This document shows positions 25,510 to 34,911 of a stretch of DNA of 64,000 bases, one piece after another. Location: NCBI GenBank assembly GCA_964640085.1, contig CAZXFA010000002.1:62001-126000 (forward strand), given 5' to 3'. A program made the translations under genes and the position numbers. The stretch comes from CAZXFA01 sp964640085. GTDB taxonomy: Bacteria; Actinomycetota; UBA4738; HRBIN12. The notes beneath the pieces were generated by a model, which worked only from the letters and a program-made list of their open reading frames with translations, made no database searches and was not told the DNA's origin. Position 1 is the first letter of the stretch, and every line of letters begins with the position of its first letter.

Positions 25510-26022
25510 TTAGAGGTCCACCCGGTAGCGGACCGTCGGCCGCATCTCGCAGTCGACGCGCTCGCTCGTGGTCAGGCCGTCGGCGTGCCAGCCCTCGCGC
25601 TCGTAGAACCGCCGGCCGGCCTCGTTGCTCTCGAGCACCCACAGGGTGGCGCTGTGGAACCCGCGCTCGCGCAGGTCCTCGCCCGCGTGATCGAGCAACC
25701 GTTTGCCGATGCCCTGCCCGAAGCGCTCGGGGTCGAGGTAGAGTGCGTAGAGCTCGCCGGTCCGCTCGTCCGCGTCGGCATCCTGGCTCGGTCCGGTCAC
25801 GGCGAACCCGACCACTCGCCCACCGTCGACGGCCACCCACGTCCGGCGCGCCCCAGGGTTCTCGAGGGCACCGCGGTGCTGCTCGAGCCGCTCCTCCACG
25901 GAGAGCGAATCCAGGTAGTCGTCGGTGAGCTGCCCACGGTAGGCGGCCTGCCACGATCGGACGTGGACGTCCGCGATCGCCTCGGCGTCGCCTGCAGCGG
26001 CCTCGCGGACCTGGATGGTCAC
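25510..26022 (-). CDS. GNAT N-acetyltransferase, last gene of the ilv-leu operon
   Basis: 170 aa. MTIQVREAAAGDAEAIADVHVRSW starts the fold. The acetyl-CoA loop is YLDPERFGQGIGKRLLDHA, and YEREGWHADGLT forms the C-terminal strand. The substrate is unknown. Its GTG overlaps the cimA stop (GTGA), so it is translated with the branched-chain genes; whether this reflects a metabolic role or only position is open. Confidence 0.87.
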   Translation of the reverse strand: MTIQVREAAAGDAEAIADVHVRSWQAAYRGQLTDDYLDSLSVEERLEQHRGALENPGARRTWVAVDGGRVVGFAVTGPSQDADADERTGELYALYLDPERFGQGIGKRLLDHAGEDLRERGFHSATLWVLESNEAGRRFYEREGWHADGLTTSERVDCEMRPTVRYRVDL

Positions 26023-27605
26023 GCCGGCTCGGCCTCACGGGGGTGGAGCAGACCGTAGAGGTAGCCGTCGACCAGTGCCTCCCAGGAGGCCTCGATGATG
26101 TTCTCGGAGACCCCGACGGTGGTCCATTCCCGCTGGCCGTTCGACGTGTCGATCAGGACGCGGACCACGGCCCCGGTCCCGTGCGTCTCGTCCAGGACGC
26201 GGACGCGGAAGTCTTCGAGCGTGATGTGCTCGAGCTCCGGGTACTCGTTCGCGAGCGCCTTGCGGAGCGCGTTGTCGAGGGCACCCACCGGGCCCTGCCC
26301 CTCCGCGCTCTCGATGTGGCGCGTGCCGTTGGTGCGCACCTTCACCGTGGCCTCGGCGAGCGGCGGCTCGCCGTCGCCGACCCGCTCCTCGACGTGCACC
26401 CGATAGCTCTCGACGTGGAAGAAGGGCTGGTTCCACCCCCCGGCGCGCCGCATCAGCAGCTCGAGCGAGGCGTCGGCCACCTCGAACGTGTAGCCGGCCG
26501 CCTCGCGCCGCTTGAGCTCCTCGAGCAACGCGGGGATCGCCCCGTCGGCGAGTTGGAGCCTGAACTCGGTGGCCTTCATCCGCAGCGTGGCCGCGCCCCC
26601 GAGGTCGGAGGCCACGACGCCACGGTGGTTCCCCACGCGCTCCGGATCGACGTGCTCGTAGGCGCGCGTGAGCCGAGCGACGCCGCTGGCGTGCAGCCCG
26701 GCCTTGTGGGTGAAGGCGTAGCGCCCCGCGTAGGGCTGGCGAGGGTCCGGCGCGACGTTGGCGATCTCGGCCACGAAGTGTGCGAGCTCCGTCAGGCGCT
26801 CCACCGCGCCTCCGGGCAGGCATCCGGCCCCCATCTTCAGGGTGAGGTTCGCGGCGATCGGGATCAGGTCGGCGTTGCCCGTGCGCTCGCCGTAGCCGTT
26901 CACCACGGCCTGGACCTGATACACGCCGTGCCGGACCGCCATCAGCGAGTTCGCGACGGCGCAGCCGGCGTCGTTGTGGACGTGGATCCCGAGCTGGGTG
27001 GTCACCGCCGGCCGGACCGCGTGGACGATCTCCGCCACGTCGTAGGGCAGCATGCCCCCGTTCGTGTCGCACAGCACAAGGCGCTCGGCCCCGGCCTCCT
27101 CCGCCGCCACCAGGATCGCCACCGCGAACTCCGGGTTCGACCGGTAGCCATCGAAGAAGTGCTCGGCGTCGAAGAACACCCGCCGGCCTTCGCGCCGAAG
27201 GAACGCGATCGAGTCGTGGACCATCGCCACCGCCTCACCGAGGTCGGTCCGCAGGGCCTCGGTGACGTGCAGGTCCCAGGACTTGCCGACCAGGCACACC
27301 ACCTCCGTCCCCGCCTCGAGCAGATCGCGCAGGACGACGGAATCGTCGACGCGCTCGCGCGCTCGGCGGGTCATCCCGAATGCGGTCAGGGTGGCGGTGG
27401 ACAGCGTCTCCTTCGTGGCGAGCTTGAAGAACTCGGTGTCGCGGTGGTTGGCGCCCGGCCACCCGCCCTCGACGTACGGCACGCCGATCTGGTCGAGTCT
27501 GTGTAGGATCCGCAGACGATCCTCGATCGAGTAGGAGAACCCGGTTCCCTGCGCACCGTCGCGCAGCGTGGTGTCGTACAGCTCCACCTCGAGCCGCTCG
27601 CTCAC
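26019..27605 (-). CDS. cimA: (R)-citramalate synthase
   Basis: 528 aa DRE-TIM metallolyase. It has the LYDTTLRDGAQGTGFSYSIEDRL start (the GAQ version seen in CimA rather than the GEQ of LeuA), the metal motif GIHVHNDAGCAVANSL, the linker NGYGERTGNADL and a C-terminal LeuA-type regulatory domain. CimA condenses pyruvate and acetyl-CoA to citramalate, the entry to threonine-independent isoleucine synthesis through LeuCD and LeuB. It overlaps leuB and the GNAT gene by 4 nt each. Confidence 0.93.
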   Translation of the reverse strand: MSERLEVELYDTTLRDGAQGTGFSYSIEDRLRILHRLDQIGVPYVEGGWPGANHRDTEFFKLATKETLSTATLTAFGMTRRARERVDDSVVLRDLLEAGTEVVCLVGKSWDLHVTEALRTDLGEAVAMVHDSIAFLRREGRRVFFDAEHFFDGYRSNPEFAVAILVAAEEAGAERLVLCDTNGGMLPYDVAEIVHAVRPAVTTQLGIHVHNDAGCAVANSLMAVRHGVYQVQAVVNGYGERTGNADLIPIAANLTLKMGAGCLPGGAVERLTELAHFVAEIANVAPDPRQPYAGRYAFTHKAGLHASGVARLTRAYEHVDPERVGNHRGVVASDLGGAATLRMKATEFRLQLADGAIPALLEELKRREAAGYTFEVADASLELLMRRAGGWNQPFFHVESYRVHVEERVGDGEPPLAEATVKVRTNGTRHIESAEGQGPVGALDNALRKALANEYPELEHITLEDFRVRVLDETHGTGAVVRVLIDTSNGQREWTTVGVSENIIEASWEALVDGYLYGLLHPREAEPA

Positions 27606-28687
27606 CGACCCGCTCCTTGCTCGGCGCCGGCTATCGCTTCGCGGCTAGAGCCCTCCACCACCAGGTCCCCGACCTCAGCCGTCGAGTAGCCCATCTCGCC
27701 GGCGCGCATCGAGGTCATCTTCGAGCAGGCGAACCTGATCCCCGCATCCACCCGCCGCGCGGCCCCCTCCTCCCCGAGCTGCGCGAGGAGCATCTGCACC
27801 GCCCCGACCGCCGCGAGCGGGTTGATCGTGCCCCGGCCGGCGTGGGCGGGAGCGGTGCCGCCGATCGGCTCGAACATCGATACCCCGTCGGGGTTGATGT
27901 TCCCGCCGGCGGCGATCCCCATCCCGCCCTGGATCATCGCCCCCAGGTCCGTGATGATGTCGCCGAACATGTTGTCGGTGACGATCACGTCGAACCGCGA
28001 CGGCTGATCCAGCAAGTAGATGCAGGCGGCGTCGACGTGAACGTAGTCCCGCTCCACGCCGGGGAACCCCGCACCGACCTCGTCCACCACCCGCTGGTAG
28101 AGGTCGCCCGCGAACGTGAGCACGTTGGTCTTGTGCACGAGCGTCAGCTTGTTGCGGCGCCGGGTCGCCAGCTCGAGTGCGTACCGCACGATCCGCTCCA
28201 CCCCATGTCGGGTGTTGATCGACTCCTGGACGGCAACCTCGTGCGCGGTCCCCTTGCGGTGGAACCCCCCCGCCCCGCTGTAGAGGCCCTCCGAGTTCTC
28301 CCGCACGACGACGAGGTTCACGTCGTCCTGGGCATGCGAGGGGACCACTGTCTCCACGCCCGGGTACCGGATCACGGGCCGCAGGTTCACGTACTGGTCG
28401 AGCTCGAAGCGGATCCTCAGCAGCAGGTCGCGCTCCAGGATCCCCGGCCGGACGCGCGGGTCGCCCACGGCCCCGAGGAGGATCGCGTCCATCGTCCGGA
28501 GGCGCTCGAGCTCTCCGTCCGGCAGGACCTCGCCCGTTCGAAGGTACCGCTCCGCACCCAGGTCGAAGTCCTCCAGCTCGACCTCGAATCCCTCCCGGAC
28601 CGCGTGGAGCACCTTCAGCCCCTCGCGGACGACCTCAGGGCTCGTGCCGTCGCCTCGGATCACCCCGATGGTGTGGGAGCGCGTCAC
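27602..28687 (-). CDS. leuB: 3-isopropylmalate dehydrogenase
   Basis: 361 aa. The protein begins SHTIGVIRGDGTSPEVV. Substrate-binding RIRFELDQYVNLRPV, the catalytic Tyr region VVVRENSEGLYSG, Lys in TLVHKTNVL and the metal aspartates in DNMFGDIITDLGAM are all in place. It oxidises 3-isopropylmalate, and in the citramalate route 3-methylmalate. It overlaps leuA upstream and cimA downstream by 4 nt. Confidence 0.94.
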   Translation of the reverse strand: MTRSHTIGVIRGDGTSPEVVREGLKVLHAVREGFEVELEDFDLGAERYLRTGEVLPDGELERLRTMDAILLGAVGDPRVRPGILERDLLLRIRFELDQYVNLRPVIRYPGVETVVPSHAQDDVNLVVVRENSEGLYSGAGGFHRKGTAHEVAVQESINTRHGVERIVRYALELATRRRNKLTLVHKTNVLTFAGDLYQRVVDEVGAGFPGVERDYVHVDAACIYLLDQPSRFDVIVTDNMFGDIITDLGAMIQGGMGIAAGGNINPDGVSMFEPIGGTAPAHAGRGTINPLAAVGAVQMLLAQLGEEGAARRVDAGIRFACSKMTSMRAGEMGYSTAEVGDLVVEGSSREAIAGAEQGAGR

Positions 28688-30234
28688 GGCGTGACCGTCT
28701 CCGGCTCGCCTTCGGCCCGCGCCGCCTGGAGCGCTCGATTCACGGCCGCGAGGTACGCGCGGGCGCTGGCCTCGACGACGTCGGTCGCGACGCCGCGGCC
28801 GGTGACGCGCCGGCCGTCGACGTCCAGCTGCACGACCACGTCACCGAGGGCATCGGTGCCGCCGGTCACCGCGGAGACGTTGAAGCTCACGAGGCGGCCT
28901 TCGACGCCCGACGCGCGCTGGATGGCTCCCATCGCCGCGTCGATCAGCCCGTCGCCGACGGCGGACTCCTCGATCACCTCCTCGCCCCGCTTCAGGTGCA
29001 CCGTGGCCCGCGGCTGGAGGTGGGTCCCACCGCCGACGACGACGGAGTCGAGCACGAACGTGTCCTCTTCCGTGGAGCCGAGCTCCTCGGAGACGATCGC
29101 GGACAGGTCCTGGTCGGTGAGCTGGATCTTCCGGTCGGCGAGCTCCTTGAACCGGGCGAACGCGCGGTTCAGGTGGTCCTGATCCAGCTCGATCCCGATC
29201 TTGGCCAGCGCGTCGGCGAACGCGTGGCGACCGGAGTGCTTGCCGAGGACCAGGCGGTTGCCCTCCAGGCCGATCTCGAGGGGGTCCATGATCTCGTAGG
29301 TCGCCCGGTTCGAGAGGACGCCGTGCTGGTGGATCCCGCTCTCGTGGGCGAAGGCGCTCGCTCCGACCACGGCCTTGTTCGGCTGCACGTTGTACCCGGT
29401 GGTCATGCTGACCAGGCGGGAGGTGCGGACGATCTCCTTCAGGTTCAGCCCGTGCCCGACGCCGAGTGCCTCGCGCCGGGTGTGGACGATCATCGCCACC
29501 TCCTCGAGCGAGCAGTTGCCGGCCCGCTCGCCGATCCCGTTCACGGCCACCTCCACCTGTCGCGCGCCGTTCACGATCCCGGCCACGGAGTTGGCCACGG
29601 CCAGGCCGAGGTCGTTGTGGCAGTGCGTCGAGATCACGACGTGGTCCGGGACCACGTCGCGGACGATACGCACCAGGTCCCCGAACTCGTGCGGCATCGC
29701 GTACCCGACCGTGTCGGGCACGTTGATCGTCGTGGCGCCCGCCTCGACGGCCACCCGGAAGCACTCGAGCAGGAAGTCGAGCTCGGTCCGAGTGGCATCC
29801 TGCGCGCTGAACTCGACATCGTCCGTGTAGCCGACGGCGAGCTTGACGCCGTCCCGGATCGCGTCCAGGACCTGCGTCTGGCTCATCCGGAGCATGTCCT
29901 GCATGTGGATCTGGCTCGTCGAGATGAAGGTGTGGATCCGCCAGCGCTCGGCGTCCTGCAGCGCCTCGGCGGCCCGCTCGATATCGCCGGGCACGACCCG
30001 AGCCAGGGCGGCGATCACGGGGCCGCGCACGCTCGTCGCGATCTCGCGAACGGCCTCGAACTCGCCCTCGCTCGAGATGGGGAAGCCAGCCTCCAGGATG
30101 TCCACGCGGAGACGGGCCAGTTGCTCCGCGATCTCCACCTTCTCGGCCCGGGTGAGCGCGATCCCGGGGGCCTGCTCGCCGTCACGGAGCGTCGTGTCGA
30201 ATACGCGTACTACGTCGGGTTCCGTGCTAGTCAT
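28684..30234 (-). CDS. leuA: 2-isopropylmalate synthase
   Basis: 516 aa, type-1 Leu[21 protein letters not shown] carries the substrate arginine and metal aspartate, [19 protein letters not shown] holds the metal histidines, [15 protein letters not shown] is the linker, and the last ~130 residues are the leucine feedback domain. It commits 2-ketoisovalerate to leucine. ATG 30234 lies 8 nt inside the ilvC 3' end. Confidence 0.95.
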   Translation of the reverse strand: MTSTEPDVVRVFDTTLRDGEQAPGIALTRAEKVEIAEQLARLRVDILEAGFPISSEGEFEAVREIATSVRGPVIAALARVVPGDIERAAEALQDAERWRIHTFISTSQIHMQDMLRMSQTQVLDAIRDGVKLAVGYTDDVEFSAQDATRTELDFLLECFRVAVEAGATTINVPDTVGYAMPHEFGDLVRIVRDVVPDHVVISTHCHNDLGLAVANSVAGIVNGARQVEVAVNGIGERAGNCSLEEVAMIVHTRREALGVGHGLNLKEIVRTSRLVSMTTGYNVQPNKAVVGASAFAHESGIHQHGVLSNRATYEIMDPLEIGLEGNRLVLGKHSGRHAFADALAKIGIELDQDHLNRAFARFKELADRKIQLTDQDLSAIVSEELGSTEEDTFVLDSVVVGGGTHLQPRATVHLKRGEEVIEESAVGDGLIDAAMGAIQRASGVEGRLVSFNVSAVTGGTDALGDVVVQLDVDGRRVTGRGVATDVVEASARAYLAAVNRALQAARAEGEPETVTP

Positions 30235-31243
30235 CGGGGACCACCTTCTGCTCGGACTCCAGCCACGGCATCATCCGGCGCAGCTCCCGCCCGACCTCCT
30301 CGAGCCGGGAGGTGCGCGCGTCCTTCCGCATCCGGAGGAAGTTGGGGAAGCCGGCCTCGGCCTCCCCGATCCACTCCTTCGCGAAGGCGCCGGACCGGAT
30401 CTCGTCCAGGATCCGGCGCATCTCCCCCCGCGTGCGGTCATCGACCACGCGGGGCCCGCGGGTGTAGTCCCCATACTCCGCGGTGTCGCTGATCGAGTGG
30501 CGCATCCAGGACAGCCCACCCTCGTAGATCAGGTCCACGATCAGCTTGAGCTCGTGCAGGCACTCGAAGTACGCGATCTCGGGCTGGTACCCCGCTTCGA
30601 CCAGCGTCTCGAACGCGCTGCGGACCAGCGCGCTCGTGCCACCGCACAGGATCGTCTGCTCACCGAACAGGTCGGTCTCGGTCTCCTCCTCGAACGTGGT
30701 CTCGATCACGCCGGCCCGCGCGACGCCGATCCCCGTCGCGTAGGCGAGCGCCCGATCCCGAGCCTTGCCCGAGGCGTCCTGGTGGACCGCCACGAGCGCC
30801 GGAGTGCCGATCCCCTGCTCGAACGTCCGCCGGACCAGGTGACCCGGACCCTTGGGCGCGATCATCGTCACGTCGACGTCGGGCGACGGCCGGATCGTAC
30901 CGAAGTGGATGTTGAACCCGTGGGCGAACATCAGCATGTTCCCGGCGACGAGGTTCGGCGCGATCTGGTCCCGATAGACCTTCGGCTGCGCGGTGTCTGG
31001 GAGGAGCACCATCGCGATGTCGGCCTCGGCGACCGCCTCAGCCGTCGGCTTCACGGTCAGCCCGGCCTCACCGGCGCGGGCCAGGGAGGCCGAGCCGGGA
31101 CGCAAGCCGACGCGGACGTCGTGGCCCGAGTCCCGGAGGTTCAGCGCGTGCGCGTGCCCCTGGCTGCCGAACCCCAGCACCGCGATCCGCTGGCCCTCAA
31201 GCGCCGAGGGGTCCGCATCCTGCTCGTAGTGGATCGTCGCCAT
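30227..31243 (-). CDS. ilvC: Ketol-acid reductoisomerase, class I
   Basis: 338 aa, class I length. The NADPH site is [33 protein letters not shown], the acidic [10 protein letters not shown] region and the C-terminal [21 protein letters not shown] hold the Mg2+ and substrate residues. It converts acetolactate and acetohydroxybutyrate to the dihydroxy acids. ATG 31243 follows GGAAGGATCCTC; the 22-nt gap after ilvN is the largest in the operon. Confidence 0.95.
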   Translation of the reverse strand: MATIHYEQDADPSALEGQRIAVLGFGSQGHAHALNLRDSGHDVRVGLRPGSASLARAGEAGLTVKPTAEAVAEADIAMVLLPDTAQPKVYRDQIAPNLVAGNMLMFAHGFNIHFGTIRPSPDVDVTMIAPKGPGHLVRRTFEQGIGTPALVAVHQDASGKARDRALAYATGIGVARAGVIETTFEEETETDLFGEQTILCGGTSALVRSAFETLVEAGYQPEIAYFECLHELKLIVDLIYEGGLSWMRHSISDTAEYGDYTRGPRVVDDRTRGEMRRILDEIRSGAFAKEWIGEAEAGFPNFLRMRKDARTSRLEEVGRELRRMMPWLESEQKVVPDD

Positions 31244-31265
31244 GAGGATCCTTCCATGGGTTGGT

Positions 31266-31835
31266 CTAGACGCCGCCCCCGGCCCACTCCTCGGCGCCGG
31301 CGGCCACCTCCTTCTTCTTGGCCGTGCGCTCCCTGATGCCACGCTCGCCTCGTGCGAGCGCGATCCGGCCGGTCCGCGAGAGCTCGATCAGGCCGAAGTC
31401 CCGGAGGAGCTCCAGGAGCGCCTCCAGCTTCTCGGGCTTGCCCGTGGCCTCGATCGTGAGCGTGGAGCGGGTGACGTCGACGATGTTCACGCGGAAGACC
31501 GTGGCGATCTCCATGATCCGCTGACGATCCTCACCGCGCGCCCTCACCTTCACCAGCATCAGCTCGCGATCGACCGCCTCGCCGGGCTCGTGCTCGACGA
31601 TCTTGATCACGTTGATCAGCTTGTTGAGCTGCTTGGTGACCTGCTCCAGAGGCTTGCGATCCACGTTCACGACGATCGTCATCCGCGACAGGCCGTCGTC
31701 TGCGGTGGGGCCCACGGCGAGCGAATGGATGTTGAACCCTCGGGCCGCGAACAGGCCTGCCACCCGCGTGAGCACGCCGGGCTTGTCCTCAACGAGGACC
31801 GAGAGGGTGTGGAGCCGCTTCCCGTTCCCGTTCAT
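31266..31835 (-). CDS. ilvN: Acetolactate synthase small (regulatory) subunit
   Basis: 189 aa. The N-terminal ACT domain ([35 protein letters not shown]) binds valine for feedback inhibition. A C-terminal ALS_ss_C domain follows, with the acidic/basic tail extended to ~20 residues beyond the usual end. It activates IlvB. ATG 31835 overlaps the ilvB stop by 4 nt. Confidence 0.95.
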   Translation of the reverse strand: MNGNGKRLHTLSVLVEDKPGVLTRVAGLFAARGFNIHSLAVGPTADDGLSRMTIVVNVDRKPLEQVTKQLNKLINVIKIVEHEPGEAVDRELMLVKVRARGEDRQRIMEIATVFRVNIVDVTRSTLTIEATGKPEKLEALLELLRDFGLIELSRTGRIALARGERGIRERTAKKKEVAAGAEEWAGGGV

Positions 31836-33580
31836 GCGACCGGTGCCTCCGCGGGATCGTTGACGGGCTCCAGGCCCTCCGGTCCGAGGATGATGTCGTC
31901 GTTGCTGGCACCGGCCGGGACCATCGGGAACACCATCTCCCGTGGGTCGCAGCGGAAGTCGATCACGACGCTGCGGTCCTCGACCGACAGAGCCTTCTCG
32001 ATCACCGCGTCGACCTCGTCGGGATGCTCGGCCCGCAGGCCGACGCAGCTGTAGGCCTCGGCGAGCTTCACGTAGTCGGGCGTGTCGTGGGTCAGGTGGA
32101 CCTGGGAGTAGCGCTCCTCGTAGAACAGCTCCTGCCACTGCCGGACCATGCCCAGGTGCGCGTTGTTGATGATCGCGGTGATGAAGGGGATGTTCTCCGT
32201 GGTCGAGGTCGCGAGCTCCTGGGCGGTCATCTGGAAACACCCGTCCCCGTCGATCGCGATCACACGCCGGTCGGGACGCCCGGCGGCCGCGCCCAACGCG
32301 GCGGGCACGGCGAACCCCATCGTGCCCAGCCCGCCCGAGTTGATCCACGTCCTGGGCTCGGTGAACCGCCAGAACTGCGAGGCCCACATCTGGTGCTGCC
32401 CGACACCGGCCACGACGACGGCATCGCCGCGGGTCAGCTCGTACAAGCGTTCGATCGCGAACTGCGACTTCAGCGGCCCATCCGAGGGCTGGTCGTAGCG
32501 GTACGGGTACCTGGTCTTCCATCCCCGGAGCGTCTCGAGCCATGGCGAGCGATCCGGGACGCCGCCGGACTCGTCCTGGGAGCGCTTCAGCTCGGCGGTG
32601 AGCTTCGCGATCACGTCCTTGCAGTCACCCACGATCGGCACGTCCGCGTTGCGGTTCTTACCGATCTCGGCGGGATCGATGTCGACGTGGATCACCTTCG
32701 CGTGCGGCGCGAACGCGGCTAGCTGTCCCGTGACCCGATCGTCGAACCGTGCACCGAGCGCGACCAGCAGGTCGGACTTCTGCATCGCCGTGACTGCCGG
32801 GTAGCCGCCGTGCATCCCCGGCATGCCGAGCGCGAGTTCGTGGGTGTCGGGGAACGCCCCCCGGGCCATCAACGTGGTGGTGACGGGCAGCCGCCCGGAC
32901 GTCGCGAGCTCGAACAGCTCCGCGCTCGCGTTCGCCTTGATCACGCCGCCGCCCACGTAGAGCACGGGGCGCTGGGCGGCCATGATCAGCTTCACGGCTG
33001 TGCGGACCTGCTTCAGGTTGCCCTTGGTGGTGGGCCGGTACCCGGGCAGGTCCACCATCTCCGGCCAGCGCCACGTGATCTCCTGGAGCTGCACGTCCTT
33101 CGGGATGTCGACCAGCACGGGGCCGGGGCGACCGGTGGAGGCGATGTGGAAGGCCTCGCGGATCGTCTCGGCCAGCTCGTTGGCGTCCTTCACCAGGAAG
33201 TTGTGCTTGGTGATCGGCATCGTGATGCCGGTGATGTCCGCCTCCTGGAAGGCGTCGTTGCCGACGACCGGCGTGGGAACCTGTCCGGTGATCGCCACGA
33301 CGGGCACCGAGTCCATCTTGGCGTCGGCCAGCGCGGTCACCAGGTTGCACCCGCCGGGGCCGGAGGTCGCGATGGCCACGCCCACCCTCCCGGTGGCCCA
33401 CGCGTAGCCCTCCGCGGCGTGCCCGGCGCCCTGCTCGTGGCGGCACAGGACGTGCCGCACGCTCGAATCGATGAGCGGATCGTAGGCGGGCAGGATCGCG
33501 CCCCCCGGGATGCCGAAGGCGACCTCGACGCCCTCACCCTCGAGCGCCTTGAAGAGCGCCTGCGCGCCGGTGAGCCTCAT
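31832..33580 (-). CDS. ilvB: Acetolactate synthase large (catalytic) subunit
   Basis: 582 aa ThDP enzyme. The catalytic Glu is in [17 protein letters not shown], the FAD/central domain carries [15 protein letters not shown], and the ThDP-Mg motif is [14 protein letters not shown]. It makes acetolactate for valine/leucine and acetohydroxybutyrate for isoleucine. ATG 33580 overlaps the 107-aa upstream gene (ATGA) and has only a weak ribosome site, so it depends on coupling to that gene. Confidence 0.95.
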   Translation of the reverse strand: MRLTGAQALFKALEGEGVEVAFGIPGGAILPAYDPLIDSSVRHVLCRHEQGAGHAAEGYAWATGRVGVAIATSGPGGCNLVTALADAKMDSVPVVAITGQVPTPVVGNDAFQEADITGITMPITKHNFLVKDANELAETIREAFHIASTGRPGPVLVDIPKDVQLQEITWRWPEMVDLPGYRPTTKGNLKQVRTAVKLIMAAQRPVLYVGGGVIKANASAELFELATSGRLPVTTTLMARGAFPDTHELALGMPGMHGGYPAVTAMQKSDLLVALGARFDDRVTGQLAAFAPHAKVIHVDIDPAEIGKNRNADVPIVGDCKDVIAKLTAELKRSQDESGGVPDRSPWLETLRGWKTRYPYRYDQPSDGPLKSQFAIERLYELTRGDAVVVAGVGQHQMWASQFWRFTEPRTWINSGGLGTMGFAVPAALGAAAGRPDRRVIAIDGDGCFQMTAQELATSTTENIPFITAIINNAHLGMVRQWQELFYEERYSQVHLTHDTPDYVKLAEAYSCVGLRAEHPDEVDAVIEKALSVEDRSVVIDFRCDPREMVFPMVPAGASNDDIILGPEGLEPVNDPAEAPVA

Positions 33581-33900
33581 CGCGCCGCCACCCGCTCGGA
33601 TCGCTCCTCCACCGGCCCGGTCTCCACCCGCCGCACGGTGCAGCCCAGCTTGTGGGCTAGATTCCGGACCTGCCGCTCGAACTCCCACGGGGTCCAGTCG
33701 CGGCGCCGGGTGGTCATGCCACCCTCATCCATCCCGCCGCCGAAGTCCCACCCAGCGTCGAGGTAGGCGACCTCCTCCCCGAAGAACCGGTCGAACTGGG
33801 GGCGATCGGCAGCGTCGGCGACCTCCGTCGCGACCTGTCCGGGACCCTCCCAGACCAGGCTGGCGACGTGGTGGCCCTCGCGTTCGAACTCGTAGCGCAT
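33577..33900 (-). CDS. Unknown 107-aa protein, first gene of the ilvBNC-leuAB-cimA operon
   Basis: 107 aa with no family I recognise. Visible features are an acidic, aromatic N-terminal half ([36 protein letters not shown]) with a Gly/Met-rich loop, then a basic C terminus containing one Cys ([10 protein letters not shown]). No signal or membrane segment is present. GGGAGGAG precedes the ATG. It begins 52 nt after the attenuator terminator and overlaps ilvB by 4 nt. It is therefore expressed only when the attenuator is read through, which suggests a link to acetolactate synthase or branched-chain supply. Confidence 0.75.
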   Translation of the reverse strand: MRYEFEREGHHVASLVWEGPGQVATEVADAADRPQFDRFFGEEVAYLDAGWDFGGGMDEGGMTTRRRDWTPWEFERQVRNLAHKLGCTVRRVETGPVEERSERVAAR

Positions 33901-33952
33901 CGTCGTCTCCTCCCTGGCGGGGCGGGGCCGTGGGCACGGGATCCGGGGTAGG

Positions 33953-33977
33953 AAAAGCCCCTCGCGGAGCGAGGGGC
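33953..33977 (-). terminator. Intrinsic terminator of the ilv attenuator
   Basis: On the minus strand GCCCCTCGC (33969-33977) pairs perfectly with GCGAGGGGC (33957-33965) around a 3-nt loop and is followed by TTTT. It lies between the leader peptide and the first structural gene. Confidence 0.9.
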
Positions 33978-33981
33978 ATCC

Positions 33982-34017
33982 GGCGCGGGTCCCGGGCCTC
34001 CTGGGCCCGGCCGCGCC
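33982..34017 (-). promoter_or_regulatory. Leader hairpin between the leader stop codon and the terminator
   Basis: A strong hairpin: 33982-33988 pairs with 34011-34017, and 33992-33998 pairs with 34004-34010, with a small bulge. Its base begins at the stop codon of the leader peptide, so a ribosome stalled on the Val/Leu/Ile codons or one finishing at the stop would affect its folding. It is the likely pause or antiterminator element. Confidence 0.6.
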
Positions 34018-34070
34018 TACGTGATAAGTACGAGGACCTGCGCTTCCCGAAGGCTCCTCGTCGCGTCCAT
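34017..34070 (-). CDS. ilv operon leader peptide (attenuator)
   Basis: A 17-codon frame encoding MDATRSLREAQVLVLIT, with Val-Leu-Val-Leu-Ile in positions 12-16 and stop TAG. Several of these are rare A/T-ending codons for such a GC-rich genome (GTA, CTT), as expected for a ribosome-stalling leader. It starts 9 nt after the -10 box. Known ilv leaders (for example ilvBNC in Corynebacterium) work the same way: scarcity of charged Val/Leu/Ile tRNA stalls the ribosome and prevents termination. Confidence 0.85.
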   Translation of the reverse strand: MDATRSLREAQVLVLIT

Positions 34071-34079
34071 GGTCAGGCC

Positions 34080-34107
34080 AGTGTAAGGGCACGAGGAACC
34101 GTGTCAA
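34080..34107 (-). promoter_or_regulatory. Promoter of the ilv-leu-cimA operon
   Basis: On the minus strand: consensus TTGACA (34102-34107), 16-nt spacer, TACACT (34080-34085). The -35 box contains the TGA stop of the truncated mttB remnant. The predicted start is just upstream of the leader-peptide ATG. Confidence 0.85.
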
Positions 34108-34911
34108 CCCCCCGATCGGGTGTCCCCTGGGCTGCTCCGGCACGCAGCCCTCCGACCGAGCGGAAGCTGCTGGGCGAGCCCGCCGGCCAGCGACACCGGG
34201 GCCGTCGCTCTTGCGAGCAGGAACGGCGTCACGATCACCGGCTGCCCGGCCTCGGCCCAGGCGAGGAGAGCGTCGGTCATCCGGTGGTCCCAGACGAGCG
34301 GGCTGTTCGGGTTCACCACGCCCATCATCGCGGGGGCTCCTCGATCGCATCGCGACCGCCGTGGACGATCGCGGCCATCGCGATGCCGTCCCGCGCCTCG
34401 GGTCCGCTCGTCCCATAGGACAGATACGGGAGGTCCGACCACCGGATCGTCGAGTACTCCATCTCCAGGTGCCGCTCGGCCACGTCCAGGTCGGTGGCCT
34501 CGACCGCCCCGGTCTGGACACAGCTCAGCAGCCCGCTCGCGTGCGTGAGCTGCACGAGCGCGTGGTGGTCGTCGAGCGTGCCGCTGCGGCGTCCCGCCTC
34601 GAGGTCGCTCGCGAAGGGCGGCCCTCCGACGTTCATCCACACCGGCGTCCCGGTCCCGACCTCGAGCGCGCTCGGGGTTGCGGGCCCGCAAACGGAACGA
34701 GGCGGGGACCCGGCGATCCGCTCCCGGACGAAGCCGCGGTCCAACCGGACCCGTGTGCCCTCGACCGTCAGACCCGCGTCGGCGAGGAGCGCCTCGCCCC
34801 CTCGTGCAGGACGTCGAGCCCGATCTCCTCGCAGATGCGCATCGCGGTCCCGTCGATCGTCTCGAGCTGCTCCTCGGACAGGATCGAGGGGGCACCCTCA
34901 CCCCCGAGCAT
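34104..34911 (-). pseudogene. mttB: Truncated, frameshifted trimethylamine methyltransferase (MttB) family gene
   Basis: Three frames in order encode the N-terminal half of an MttB/COG5598 protein. Frame 1, from ATG 34911: SILSEEQLETIDGTAMRICE. Frame 2: LDRGFVRERIAG ... MNVGGPPFASDLEAGRR ... EMEYSTIRWSDLPYLSYGT. Frame 3: MGVVNPNSPLVWDHRM ... AGQPVIVTPFLLARATAPVSL. Each junction lacks one base at a 5-base homopolymer (34797-34801 and 34332-34336). The protein stops after LAGGLAQQ, about 270 residues where the family has ~480. Intact members move methyl groups from methylated amines to a corrinoid protein. It overlaps the DUF1638 gene by 14 nt. Confidence 0.85.

Noticed and set aside
25491..25527. 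Repeated GTCCACCCGGTA (25491-25502 and 25516-25527) after leuD as an attachment site or terminator
   Set aside because: The second copy codes for the end of the GNAT protein; the repeat is only 12 bp and the associated stem is 5 bp without a T-tract.
34104..34911. Pyrrolysine (UAG) readthrough as the explanation for the split mttB
   Set aside because: The frame breaks are single-base losses at homopolymers, and the two internal stops are TGA. The region that would hold the pyrrolysine codon is in the missing C-terminal half.
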